Shown: positions 10,101-17,241, counted from the stretch's first letter. The stretch is 17,787 nt of DNA from Phocaeicola sp. (GCA_020026175.1 JAHHQV010000057.1:1-17787); one strand, 5' to 3'. Notes: a model not told the origin generated them from the letters alone. Made by a program: numbers and translations.

Positions 10101-10411
10101 CCATTCCATACAGTTTCCACATTCTTGTATCCAATATAAGATACAACTATTACATCACCTTTATTTACATTTGGAATAGAAAAGTCACCATCAAGACCTG
10201 TTATGGTTCCATTAGTGGTTCCCTTTACAAAGACCGAAGCTCCAATTACAGTTTCACCTGCTTCATCTAGAACAATACCCTTACACTGATTTTCTTGTTG
10301 AGATAAATATAAATTTACTGCCTCAGAATGAGTTTCAGCATTGGCATAACCAACAGGGAATCCTGCCAATAACATAGTTATAGCCAAGAATTTTAATTCT
10401 GTTTGTCTCAT
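7127..10411 (-). CDS. SusC/RagA-family TonB-dependent glycan transporter
   Basis: This 1094-aa outer-membrane transporter imports oligosaccharides bound by its SusD partner. The signal peptide spans about residues 1-25 (ends YANA). Residues about 42-112 form the carboxypeptidase-regulatory-like domain (KGIVLDEAGETVIGASVFVK ... GDFSIPNV ... VSYIGYK). A TonB-box region, LDEVVVVGYG (118-127), leads into the plug, with NIENISVLKDAA-type residues (214-224) and IYGARAAYGVILVTTKKG (228-245). The rest is the beta-barrel, ending KVLSVGFIVNL. No N-terminal STN (FecR-interacting) domain is present, so it does not look like a receptor paired with an ECF sigma/anti-sigma system. The ATG has a purine-rich AAAAGGAAA a few bases upstream, which is unusual for this phylum. 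Confidence 0.95.
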   Translation of the reverse strand: MRQTELKFLAITMLLAGFPVGYANAETHSEAVNLYLSQQENQCKGIVLDEAGETVIGASVFVKGTTNGTITGLDGDFSIPNVNKGDVIVVSYIGYKNVETVWNGTDLKITLKSVAEELDEVVVVGYGVQKKVNLTGAVSSVKGDAFETRPVVDATQGLQGMVPGLTVSNNSSGRPGASGTLSLRGQGNLSGNASPYVLVDGVEMSLSDVNPNDIENISVLKDAAACSIYGARAAYGVILVTTKKGKEGKMRANYQGTVGWSAPTLLPEMVNSLDFVKYWNDGVNNAGAGGRAYSPEKIAQLEQYMRDPSSIDPWADLKPGQSLNAAFENSELGLGNTDYFDLHYKNFSFKHNHNLSFSGGNKKAQYYVSAGYYNEDGILRYADMDYTRYTVNANISSELTKWMKIKFNAKYMHSDNKTPFNQGNGLDGGLGEGFYHSLARFRPTVSPIDPNGHFTELSLIPYLQSGTYTDTQRDRFNITTGLELQPVKNWFIFFDYTYKQLNMEYEALNVAPFIYEQDGKTLTKVARSELNVSADGQFTRAYANTRYQSINLYTNYMFSLADNHNFTVMAGYQEENNDYSWMKNSITGLYSTSNPNVGMGTGDKVVVDTRNGWATRGFFGRINYDYDGRYLLEVNGRYDGSSRFAKGNRWGFFPSVSLGWNIHREKFMHKAEGFLSNLKLRASYGLLGNQANAELYTFASSMSINGGLGQYIFNDGRHMFTNPPAVVNPNTTWEKVESKNIGLDFGFFGNALTGSLDIFQRDTKDMLGKGRDFPDMFGAAAPQENNANLRDRGWELSLNYRGKIGSDIEYSIGGSISDATTEVTEYANKGNINPAGSWYKGRKYGEYWGYRTDGLIQTQEEADAYNKEYDMTFFSGKLWEPGDVKYVDLDGKKGADGRKIIDRGNNKVGDMGDMTIIGNSTPRYQYTVNGAISWKGLSLSMMFQGVGKRDWMPGGAYFWGFGPFAQVTVFKEHMDYWRPDNPNAYYPKPYINTAGGVGPFQNKNIQDTDRYLQNAAYCRLKNLTLSYTLPNSWVKKVSLEKVQVFFSGENLLTFTKLKGMFDPEAIFTSNTYTGEGGKNYPMNKVLSVGFIVNL

Positions 10412-10462
10412 AATTTCCTTTTAGAGTTAACAATATTTGTTTAGTATTTAGTATTTTCAACA

Positions 10463-10493
10463 CAAAGGTAAAAAATGTCTTACAAACATCAAA
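10463..10493 (-). promoter_or_regulatory. Promoter of the SusC/SusD/GH20 operon
   Basis: A -33 TTTG (rc of 10493-10490), a 19-bp spacer and a -7 TACCTTTG (rc of 10470-10463) match the Bacteroidetes housekeeping promoter consensus fully. A start site near 10456 is predicted, giving a leader of about 45 nt before the SusC ATG. Confidence 0.85.
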
Positions 10494-10522
10494 GATTTTT
10501 CTATGAAAAATATAATATTAAC

Positions 10523-10539
10523 ATTGTTTCAAAAACAAT
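10523..10539. promoter_or_regulatory. Dyad 1 upstream of the SusC promoter (possible operator)
   Basis: ATTGTTT and AAACAAT form a perfect 7-bp inverted repeat around 3 bases. It sits about 30 bp upstream of the -33 box, where activators usually bind. No regulator gene is adjacent. In such A+T-rich DNA a chance dyad is possible. Confidence 0.35.
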
Positions 10540-10557
10540 CTAACTCTATGTAGTGAT

Positions 10558-10586
10558 TTTGAAAAGAAATATCAATAATTTTCAAA
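10558..10586. promoter_or_regulatory. Dyad 2 upstream of the SusC promoter (possible operator)
   Basis: TTTGAAAA and TTTTCAAA form a perfect 8-bp inverted repeat separated by 13 bp, so the half-site centres lie 21 bp apart (about two helical turns). That geometry suits a dimeric DNA-binding protein. Function is inferred from position and symmetry only. Confidence 0.35.
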
Positions 10587-10619
10587 GTATATTACAACAC
10601 ATTCAGAGATACACAAATA

Positions 10620-10646
10620 TGGGGTGATAATATAATATCCACCCCA
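10620..10646 (-). terminator. Probable terminator hairpin after rdgB
   Basis: TGGGGTG and CACCCCA form a 7-bp stem closing an A+T-rich loop that is itself partly palindromic (GATATTATATTATC on the minus strand). It starts 11 nt after the rdgB stop. The run that follows (ATATTTGTG) is only moderately T-rich, so termination may be inefficient. Confidence 0.6.
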
Positions 10647-10657
10647 CAAATTACTCT

Positions 10658-11233
10658 TTATCCCAAATATTCGCACAGTTTCTCAACAGCCCTTGCGCGA
10701 TGACTTATCTTGTTCTTCACGGCGTTACCCATCTCGGCAAAAGTCTCGGAATAGCCTTCAGGCATAAATACAGGATCGTATCCGAAACCTGATCCTCCTC
10801 TCCTTTTGTTTATTATTTCACCATTCACGATACCCTCGAAGAGATGTTCTGCTCCATCTTCTATAAGGCAAATGGCAGTACGGAAACGAGCCTTACGGTT
10901 TTCCTTACCTTTCATTTCAGACAAAAGTTTGTTCATGTTGGCCTCCGAGTCGTGACCATCACCTCCCGCATAACGTGCCGAATATATACCCGGAGCTCCG
11001 TTCAGTGCTTCCACCTCAAGACCTGTATCGTCTGCAAAACAATCAAGTCCGTAATTATTATATATATATTGTGCCTTAATAGCCGCATTACCTTCCAGCG
11101 TATCTGCCGTTTCGGGTATGTCGGCATGACAATCTATATCGTTCAGACTAAGTATCTCAATTTTGTTGCCCAATATAGCTCTTATTTCTTCCAGCTTATG
11201 AGCATTGTTTGTTGCAAAAACAAGTTTTCTCAT
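10658..11233 (-). CDS. rdgB: RdgB/HAM1 non-canonical purine NTP pyrophosphatase
   Basis: This 191-aa cytoplasmic enzyme hydrolyses ITP, dITP and XTP to the monophosphates, keeping deaminated purines out of nucleic acids. The family fingerprint is complete. The N-terminal loop is LVFATNNAHKLEEI (4-17). The metal-binding stretch FADDTGLEVEALNGAPGIYS (66-85) includes Asp68-Asp69. The purine pocket FGYDPVF is at 150-156 and the SHRARA motif at 177-182. The length is normal. It lies downstream of yitT but is separated from it by a 101-bp gap holding a large hairpin, so it may have its own promoter or depend on read-through. Confidence 0.97.
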   Translation of the reverse strand: MRKLVFATNNAHKLEEIRAILGNKIEILSLNDIDCHADIPETADTLEGNAAIKAQYIYNNYGLDCFADDTGLEVEALNGAPGIYSARYAGGDGHDSEANMNKLLSEMKGKENRKARFRTAICLIEDGAEHLFEGIVNGEIINKRRGGSGFGYDPVFMPEGYSETFAEMGNAVKNKISHRARAVEKLCEYLG

Positions 11234-11251
11234 CTATTTATCGTTTTACGA

Positions 11252-11322
11252 AAAAAGCTCCGCCAGACAAATATACAAGGGACACAAACAACACCTTGAA
11301 TATAGTCCTGCCGGAGCTTTTT
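11252..11322. terminator. Long imperfect hairpin / bidirectional terminator between yitT and rdgB
   Basis: The outer arms AAAAAGCTCCG (11252-11262) and CGGAGCTTTTT (11312-11322) are perfectly complementary. After a C/C mismatch the pairing resumes with CAG/CTG and continues imperfectly to CAAGG (11276-11280) pairing with CCTTG (11294-11298), giving a stem of nearly 30 bp with internal mismatches. A- and T-runs at both ends give a U-tract in either direction, so it can serve as an intrinsic terminator for yitT. The stem also contains TATATTTG on the minus strand (11275-11268), a match to the -7 consensus, but no -33 box is correctly spaced. Confidence 0.75.
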
Positions 11323-11334
11323 ATCTATATTGTT

Positions 11335-12231
11335 TTATTTCACTTTAATTTGGTCAAAACCTTCACCATACACTCCCACCACATTACTTTGAGAAATGAA
11401 TGCATTAGGGTCTATATCCTTCACAAGGCGGAATATATCCAGCGATTCCCTTTTTTTGGCAAGTACAACCACTACTTTTATATCCTGCTTGCTATACCAT
11501 CCTGTACCATCAAGAAGAGTGACACCACGGTCAACATTCGTTGAAATGGCTTCTGCTATCTCTTCGTGCCTGCGCGAAAATATAAGAAACTGAACCGACT
11601 GACGCGTACTGTTGATAACATAGTCGATGACTATACTCATGACAAACAGGACACAGAACCCGAACAATACCCTTCGCCAGTCATGGAATATAAAATAACA
11701 CGAAGATATGATTATGATATCAAGATACATCATCATACGCCCCAATGTCACATCCTTGTATTTGTTTATAATCCATGCAATGATGTCCGTCCCTCCGGTA
11801 CTTCCGTTATGACAGAACACAATGCCTATCCCAAAACCAAGAAGCCCCGCTCCTATCACACAAGCCATAAAGTCCTGTCCCTGTCCCAAGAACAAAGGCA
11901 AGTTTCCCGATTCATCTTCAAGCAGCCTCTGGAAAAACCACAAAAAGAACGTAAGCATGATAATGGCATACACCGTTTTTACGCTGAACCTCGGTCCAAG
12001 TATCTTCAAGGCAAATCCCAGGAATATGGCGTTGATTATGAAATAAGAAATCTGGATTTCCACACCAGTGGCATAATAAATTATAGCCGATATACCGGTT
12101 ACTCCTCCAGTTGTTATCTGGTAAGGCAGCAAAAATGCTGCCCAACCTATAGCATAACAGACAAGACCAAATGTAATGGCCAGATAGTCTGTTGCCTCTC
12201 TACCAAGTTTTCTTCTTAATAAAGCTTCCAT
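11335..12231 (-). CDS. YitT-family membrane protein (DUF161 + DUF2179)
   Basis: This is a 298-aa inner-membrane protein of the widespread but poorly understood YitT family. Five or six hydrophobic segments fill residues about 15-205. Two family-type glycine-rich motifs are present: TTGGVTGI (40-47) at the end of the first segment and NGSTGGTDII (142-151) in the middle. The C-terminal soluble domain (about 210-298, DUF2179) has VQFLIFSRRHEEIAEAIS, the conserved DRGVTLLDGTGWYSKQDIKV and a final SQSNVVGVYGEGF. Substrate and role are unknown; transport is a guess from architecture. It begins 16 bp after leuS stops, so the two are almost certainly cotranscribed. Confidence 0.93.
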   Translation of the reverse strand: MEALLRRKLGREATDYLAITFGLVCYAIGWAAFLLPYQITTGGVTGISAIIYYATGVEIQISYFIINAIFLGFALKILGPRFSVKTVYAIIMLTFFLWFFQRLLEDESGNLPLFLGQGQDFMACVIGAGLLGFGIGIVFCHNGSTGGTDIIAWIINKYKDVTLGRMMMYLDIIIISSCYFIFHDWRRVLFGFCVLFVMSIVIDYVINSTRQSVQFLIFSRRHEEIAEAISTNVDRGVTLLDGTGWYSKQDIKVVVVLAKKRESLDIFRLVKDIDPNAFISQSNVVGVYGEGFDQIKVK

Positions 12232-12247
12232 AAAGTCCTCTTTACGA

Positions 12248-15082
12248 TTATAGAACCACGTTTACAATCTTCTTAGGAACAATAATCACTTTCTTAGGAG
12301 TCTTGCCTTCAATCCATTTCTGAGACTGTTCGTCCGACAATACAGCAGTCTGTATAGTATTGTTGTCGGCATCAGCATCAAACTCCATTGTAAACCTAGC
12401 TTTACCATTGAATGATATAGTATATTTTATGGTATCTTCCTTCAGATAATCTTCGTTGAATACAGGCCACTGTGCATCACATACAGAATTTTCGTTGCCG
12501 ATTGCTGCCCAAAGTTCTTCTGCCATATGAGGTGCAAACGGTGCTATAAGGACTACAAGATTTCCCAAAACAGACTTGTTACAACATTTCAATGAAGAAA
12601 GTTCGTTCACACAAATCATGAATGCACTTACAGAAGTGTTGTAAGAGAATGTTTCAATATCTCCTGTAACCTTCTTGATGAGCTTATGTATTGACTTAAG
12701 CTCTTCTTTTGTAGCATCGCCATCCTGTGGAAGGAACTCGCCGCTACGGCTATAGAACAATCCCCAGAATTTTTTCAAGAAACGATGCACACCGTCTATA
12801 CCGTTAGTGTCCCAAGGTTTTGACTGCTCTATAGGACCAAGGAACATTTCGTACATACGAAGTGTATCTGCACCATAGCGTTCTACAATCATATCCGGAT
12901 TCACCACATTATACATCGACTTACTCATCTTCTCGACAGCCCATCCGCATACATATTTTCCGTCTTCAAGAATAAATTCGGCATCATTATATTCAGGACG
13001 CCAGTTTTTGAAGGCCTCAACATCAAGAATATCATTCGAAACTATATTAACATCTACATGAAGAGGAGTCACTTCGTGCTGGTCTTTCAATCCTAATGAA
13101 ACAAAAGTATTGGTATCCTTTATACGATATACGAAATTACTTCTACCCTGAATCATACCCTGATTTACAAGTTTCTGGAATGGCTCTTCTTTTACACTTA
13201 CACCAAGGTCGAACAAGAATTTGTTCCAGAAACGAGAATAAATCAAGTGACCTGTAGCATGTTCTGTACCACCTACATAAAGGTCTACATTCTGCCAGTA
13301 ATGGTCAGCTTTTTCCGAAACAAGGGCATCATTGTTCTTAGGATCCATATATCGAAGATAATAGGCACTCGATCCTGCAAATCCAGGCATAGTATTAAGT
13401 TCGAGTGGGAATACCTTTACATTATCTATAAGAGAATTATCCACTATCTCTCCTTTTTCCACATCCCAAGCCCACTTGGCAGCATGTCCCAATGGAGGTT
13501 CGCCCGATTCAGTAGGAAGGAATTTGGCCACTTCAGGAAGTTCAAGAGGAAGTTTGCTTTCGTCTACCATATATGGCATACCGTCTTTATAATACACAGG
13601 GAATGGTTCTCCCCAATACCTCTGACGTGAGAATATAGCATCACGCAAACGGAAATTCACCTTCACACGTCCCAATTTATGTTCCTTCACATACTTCTTG
13701 GTAGTTGCAATGGCTTCCTTTATAGTCAGTCCGTTAAGGTTAAGGTCGCAATAAGGAACTGCACCTTCTTTAGGAGAGTTGCATACAATACCATCCTTTG
13801 CATCAAAGCTTTCTTCGCTCACATCACATCCCTCTACAAGAGGAACTATAGGAAGATTGAAATGCTTTGCAAATGCATAGTCACGGCTGTCGTGTGCAGG
13901 AACTGCCATAATTGCACCAGTACCATATCCTGCAAGTACATAATCGCTTATCCATACAGGAACCGATTCGCCTGTAAACGGATTAATAGCATACGAGCCG
14001 CTGAAAACACCTGTCACACGGCGGTCAGCAATACGTTCACGTTCGGTACGTTTCTTAGTACGATCAAGGTAAGCCTCAACTTCAGCCTTCTGGGCATCAG
14101 TAGTAAGCTGTGACACAAGTTCGCTTTCAGGAGCAAGCACCATGAATGTCACACCAAACATTGTATCTGCACGAGTAGTAAATATAGTGAATTCCATGTC
14201 GCTGTCCTTCACCTTGAAACGCACTTCGGCACCTTCCGAGCGACCTATCCAGTTACGCTGAGTCTCTTTCAGAGAGTCTGTCCAGTCTACACTTTCAAGT
14301 CCGTCAAGCAATCTCTGCGCATAAGCCGACACTCTGAGACACCACTGTCGCATCTTCTTCTGTACCACAGGATAACCTCCACGCTCTGACACTCCGTCTA
14401 CCACCTCATCGTTAGCAAGCACAGTACCAAGAGCAGGACACCAGTTCACCATAGTCTCACCAAGGTAAGCTATACGGTAATTCATAAGTATCTCCTGCTG
14501 CTCTTTTTCAGATTTTGAGTTCCATTCCTGAGCAGTAAAGCAAAGTTCTTCGCCACAAGCCACATCAAGTCCTTCAGTACCATTTGTCTCAAAAGCCTTC
14601 ACAAGCTGTTCTATGGGCTGAGCCTTTCCGCAAGAGTTGCAATAGTAGCTGCCAAACATCTTCTGGAAAGCCCACTGAGTCCAATGATAATAGTCAGGTT
14701 CGCAAGTGCGCACTTCCCTATCCCAGTCGAAACAAAAACCAATCTTGTCCAACTGCTCGCGATAGCGTGCTATGTTTGTGGCAGTAGTAACAGCCGGATG
14801 CTGCCCCGTCTGGATGGCATACTGTTCTGCTGGCAGACCATAAGCATCGTATCCCATAGGGTTCAACACATTAAATCCCTGCAATCGCTTGTAGCGTGCA
14901 TATATATCGCTGGCAATATATCCCAGCGGATGACCTACGTGAAGTCCCGCACCAGATGGATAAGGGAACATGTTCAATACATAGAACTTCTTTTTTGATT
15001 CGTCTTCGGTAACCTTATAGGTCTTGTTTTCAACCCACCTCTGTTGCCATTTTTTCTCAATTTCTCTGAAATTATATTCCAT
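12248..15082 (-). CDS. leuS: Leucyl-tRNA synthetase
   Basis: This class I aminoacyl-tRNA synthetase charges tRNA-Leu in the cytoplasm. It has 944 aa, a little above the 860-880 usual in proteobacteria. The HIGH motif appears as HVGH (48-51) after NMFPYPSGAGL, and KMSKS is at 718-722. The CP1 editing domain (about 285-440) keeps FTTRADTMFG (301-310) and GYGTGAIMAVPAHDSRDYAF, with the editing Asp at 398. RQRYWGEP (486-493) and MPGFAGSSAYYLRYMDP (565-581) belong to the catalytic fold. The anticodon-binding helices and C-terminal domain end in KKIVNVVL. The segment around residues 148-182 has only two Cys pairs (CNSC, CGEELC) where many bacterial enzymes have a zinc ribbon, and it carries a short insertion. 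The gene heads a leuS-yitT transcription unit with its own promoter. Confidence 0.98.
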   Translation of the reverse strand: MEYNFREIEKKWQQRWVENKTYKVTEDESKKKFYVLNMFPYPSGAGLHVGHPLGYIASDIYARYKRLQGFNVLNPMGYDAYGLPAEQYAIQTGQHPAVTTATNIARYREQLDKIGFCFDWDREVRTCEPDYYHWTQWAFQKMFGSYYCNSCGKAQPIEQLVKAFETNGTEGLDVACGEELCFTAQEWNSKSEKEQQEILMNYRIAYLGETMVNWCPALGTVLANDEVVDGVSERGGYPVVQKKMRQWCLRVSAYAQRLLDGLESVDWTDSLKETQRNWIGRSEGAEVRFKVKDSDMEFTIFTTRADTMFGVTFMVLAPESELVSQLTTDAQKAEVEAYLDRTKKRTERERIADRRVTGVFSGSYAINPFTGESVPVWISDYVLAGYGTGAIMAVPAHDSRDYAFAKHFNLPIVPLVEGCDVSEESFDAKDGIVCNSPKEGAVPYCDLNLNGLTIKEAIATTKKYVKEHKLGRVKVNFRLRDAIFSRQRYWGEPFPVYYKDGMPYMVDESKLPLELPEVAKFLPTESGEPPLGHAAKWAWDVEKGEIVDNSLIDNVKVFPLELNTMPGFAGSSAYYLRYMDPKNNDALVSEKADHYWQNVDLYVGGTEHATGHLIYSRFWNKFLFDLGVSVKEEPFQKLVNQGMIQGRSNFVYRIKDTNTFVSLGLKDQHEVTPLHVDVNIVSNDILDVEAFKNWRPEYNDAEFILEDGKYVCGWAVEKMSKSMYNVVNPDMIVERYGADTLRMYEMFLGPIEQSKPWDTNGIDGVHRFLKKFWGLFYSRSGEFLPQDGDATKEELKSIHKLIKKVTGDIETFSYNTSVSAFMICVNELSSLKCCNKSVLGNLVVLIAPFAPHMAEELWAAIGNENSVCDAQWPVFNEDYLKEDTIKYTISFNGKARFTMEFDADADNNTIQTAVLSDEQSQKWIEGKTPKKVIIVPKKIVNVVL

Positions 15083-15131
15083 ATTGATGGTAATTATATA
15101 ATTGATTTGTCGTTATTTATACATTCTCGTG

Positions 15132-15162
15132 CAAAGATAGTGCAAACCGAGTGAAGAGCAAA
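15132..15162 (-). promoter_or_regulatory. leuS promoter
   Basis: A -33 TTTG (rc of 15162-15159), a 19-bp spacer and a -7 TATCTTTG (rc of 15139-15132) fit the Bacteroidetes consensus fully, predicting a start near 15125 and a leader of about 40 nt. The -7 box sits in an 11-bp-period direct repeat of GTGCAAA (15129-15135 and 15140-15146). Confidence 0.85.
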
Positions 15163-15164
15163 GC

Positions 15165-15186
15165 GAAAACGAAGTTTTCAAACTTC
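15165..15186. repeat. Overlapping palindromes just upstream of the leuS promoter
   Basis: Two hairpins overlap: GAAAACGAAGTTTTC (15165-15179) and GAAGTTTTCAAACTTC (15171-15186). On the minus strand the second is followed by GTTTTCGC, so it could act as a weak terminator for the upstream lipoprotein operon. From memory, similar palindromic sequence beside CAAAGATAGTGCAAACCGAG recurs in Bacteroides promoter regions. Between 15187 and 15368 I see no gene and no clear signal. Confidence 0.5.
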
Positions 15187-15368
15187 AGTAAATCCATCTA
15201 TCATCTACCTAAAACCTTCTACAGTGTGTCCGGACATCCTATAAACCATGTATACATCTGTATATATAGATCCCATAAAATGCAGCCATACCCGACCATT
15301 GTATCCGGTAGCATTTGGAGACCCCATCATATACCTGTTTTTTGAACTTTCCCATGGCAGGACGTTTC

Positions 15369-15866
15369 TCACAGTGTTAAATAACGTTTTACAATACAAC
15401 TATCTTTTATGAGATATAACTCATAGAAGTCTGTCATTACTTTATCATTCCAACAATCTTCGCTAACGTTGATTGTTTGAAAAAAAGATTGATTACCTGC
15501 TTGTTTTGCATAAAAAGAAAGATTTCTACTATATGATACATTTACCACTGCATATATTCTCAGGGATGAGCCAGAACTATACAGCTGATCTATAAACCGT
15601 AAAAATCCGGCAATGCAGTTTGAGCAATCTGCATTGACTATATACAGAAAATATAAGCCAGTCCTTTCACTTATGCTATCAGCTATTTCGTCGTAAAAAG
15701 ACAATTTAGTAATAGGAACTTGTGGAGTTATAGTATCAATTCTTACCAATAAGGAATCTATTATGTTATATTTCTTGACCATAGATTCTCCAGATCTATA
15801 ATGCCCACAAGAGAAGAGCAAACAGGTAAAGCAACATAAAAAGGAGATATAAATAATTCTTTTCAT
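15369..15866 (-). CDS. Thioredoxin-like lipoprotein of the NVEALA operon
   Basis: The product is a 165-aa lipoprotein. The signal MKRIIYISFLCCFTCLLFSC has its lipobox at Cys20. A short linker leads into a region resembling a thioredoxin fold: a beta-strand, GLYFLYIVNADCSNC, places a CxxC pair at Cys81/Cys84 on the strand-helix junction, followed by a helix. Later strands include LRIYAVVNVS and the hydrophobic end YLIKDSCIVKRYLTL. The protein is short for a TlpA-type oxidoreductase and lacks the usual WCGPC, so redox activity is not certain. Its ATG overlaps the upstream propeller stop (ATGA), implying coupled translation. Given the Cys-rich peptide encoded two genes upstream, a role in thiol chemistry on that peptide is a reasonable guess. 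I do not recognise a named family. Confidence 0.85.
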   Translation of the reverse strand: MKRIIYISFLCCFTCLLFSCGHYRSGESMVKKYNIIDSLLVRIDTITPQVPITKLSFYDEIADSISERTGLYFLYIVNADCSNCIAGFLRFIDQLYSSGSSLRIYAVVNVSYSRNLSFYAKQAGNQSFFQTINVSEDCWNDKVMTDFYELYLIKDSCIVKRYLTL

Positions 15867-16972
15867 TTGTCAAGTACATATTTATAAAGGGCATAATTCC
15901 CATCTTCGTCAAATCCACTTAAATAAGCGGTTTTCCCATTTTCCACAATTGACATATTGAATATATAGCGGTCACAATGGTAAACTTTTTGAAGTTTTCC
16001 GTCCATACTTATTTTCAAAATCAAAGGGAAAAACTTAGGGTCTTTATTCTTTTCTATAGGAATTTCTGTTTCATAATAGAAACCATTATACAATAGATAG
16101 AAGCAATTGTTTATAATAGAAATAGCACTTGTAGCATAAGGTAACCATTCTTTAAATACAACTCCAGCATCCTCTTTCTTAACAACTTGTATTTTATCTT
16201 CATAATAATCAGGTACTTTGATGTTTTTAAGCAAATTTAGATTATAGTCATATAATTCTATATTAGGAGTATGAGCAGATGCATACAGAATTATAGAGTT
16301 TGATTCTGATACGGCTATACGTCCGTTTGTTACATTATATGGGTATACATCAAAGTCTGATGGCTTATATGGATTGACAATCATTTTTTTTAATGACGCC
16401 TTATGCAGACGTGGAACGTCAATGTTGATACCAAGCTTATCGTTTTTATAAGTATATGCGTTCAGCATAACAACACTGTCACTCTTGTACGGAGCAAATT
16501 CATGATAGTCTCCGGAATATTTAATGAAAAAAGGCTTGTAGTCTGGATAAAGAATGGAATCCAAGTTGACAAAAGTGAAACGGTCACGCATACCATCTCG
16601 GAGCACCAGTTTGTTTTCATTCAAGGACATTTGACAGAGAAGTAACTCTTCCGGACCTTCACCGTATGAAAAGAAGGACTTCAGCAGATCCATAGTACGC
16701 AAATTACGAATTTCTATAAGATTCTTCTGCGATTTTGGATTATTTCTTACTATCAGTAACGAGTCGTATACAAAGAAACGATTGGCATAAATCATTTCCT
16801 CGTCAAGATGTACTTGAGTTCCATGAATTTCTACTGCATGCTTTCTAAAATCTTCGGGGTAAACAATTGTGGTGGCATCACCTGATGTGGCTCTTTTACA
16901 CCCCAACAATAAAAGAACACCTATCACATAGGATATGGTGTTCTTAAATGATAGCCAATGGTTAATATTCAT
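15863..16972 (-). CDS. BF3164-like 6-bladed beta-propeller lipoprotein
   Basis: This is a 369-aa lipoprotein whose signal peptide ends at Cys25 (VLLLLGC). The body resembles the TolB-like 6-bladed beta-propeller lipoproteins of Bacteroides. Evidence is the strand-loop pattern IEIRNLRTMDLLKSFFSYGE followed by GPEEL (a form of the family's G-x-G-P-x-E signature), repeated blade starts such as NSIILYASAHTPNIELYDYN, and the ending YLSGFDEDGNYALYKYVLDK. No catalytic motif is visible; such propellers usually bind a ligand or partner protein. It sits between an NVEALA-like peptide gene and a thioredoxin-like lipoprotein gene, with ATGA overlaps on both sides. Propellers of this kind beside NVEALA genes are a recurrent Bacteroides arrangement of unknown function. 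Confidence 0.88.
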   Translation of the reverse strand: MNINHWLSFKNTISYVIGVLLLLGCKRATSGDATTIVYPEDFRKHAVEIHGTQVHLDEEMIYANRFFVYDSLLIVRNNPKSQKNLIEIRNLRTMDLLKSFFSYGEGPEELLLCQMSLNENKLVLRDGMRDRFTFVNLDSILYPDYKPFFIKYSGDYHEFAPYKSDSVVMLNAYTYKNDKLGINIDVPRLHKASLKKMIVNPYKPSDFDVYPYNVTNGRIAVSESNSIILYASAHTPNIELYDYNLNLLKNIKVPDYYEDKIQVVKKEDAGVVFKEWLPYATSAISIINNCFYLLYNGFYYETEIPIEKNKDPKFFPLILKISMDGKLQKVYHCDRYIFNMSIVENGKTAYLSGFDEDGNYALYKYVLDK

Positions 16973-17241
16973 TGATTTACTTCTTTATAAGTACCACTAC
17001 ATTTAATCATAATCTCACCTGTAAATACTGACTTATATCTTTCTCTACAGTTGTTTTCTTCTTCTCCATCGCATCGGAAAATAACTTTGCCATTTTTCAT
17101 GACTTCGCAAGACGCTAATGATTCTATTTCACCTAATGTAAAGCGTACATGGTCAACAGAGTTACCAATATGAGTCGCTGTGATAGTTGCTGTAAGCAAT
17201 ATTATACCTGCAGCCAACACTTTTTTTGTTTTATTCTTCAT
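16969..17241 (-). CDS. NVEALA-like secreted Cys-rich small protein
   Basis: This 90-aa precursor resembles the NVEALA family of Bacteroides, exported small proteins of unknown function. I start it at the ATG at 17241 (MKNKTKKVLAAGIILLTATI), which gives a normal signal-peptide-like N-terminus. The frame could open 22 codons earlier, but that extension translates the promoter repeat (YLYLYLYL) and would begin upstream of the predicted transcript. The family hallmark is degenerate: LGEIESLASCE (36-46) takes the place of NVEALAxxE. The mature part would carry four cysteines (45, 57, 65, 81), enough for two disulfides, and is polar and charged, ending GTYKEVNQ. It is the first gene of the operon and overlaps the propeller start by ATGA. 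The divergent hallmark makes the family call likely rather than certain. Confidence 0.8.
   Translation of the reverse strand: MKNKTKKVLAAGIILLTATITATHIGNSVDHVRFTLGEIESLASCEVMKNGKVIFRCDGEEENNCRERYKSVFTGEIMIKCSGTYKEVNQ

Noticed and set aside
11566..12219. A 217-codon open frame on the plus strand
   Set aside because: It lies antisense to the YitT-family gene and its translation is low-complexity and polar with no recognisable family.
15205..15399. A 64-codon minus-strand frame between leuS and the thioredoxin-like gene
   Set aside because: It overlaps the end of the thioredoxin-like gene in another frame, has no promoter or recognisable product, and its composition is not protein-like. It could be a real small gene only if conservation shows it.
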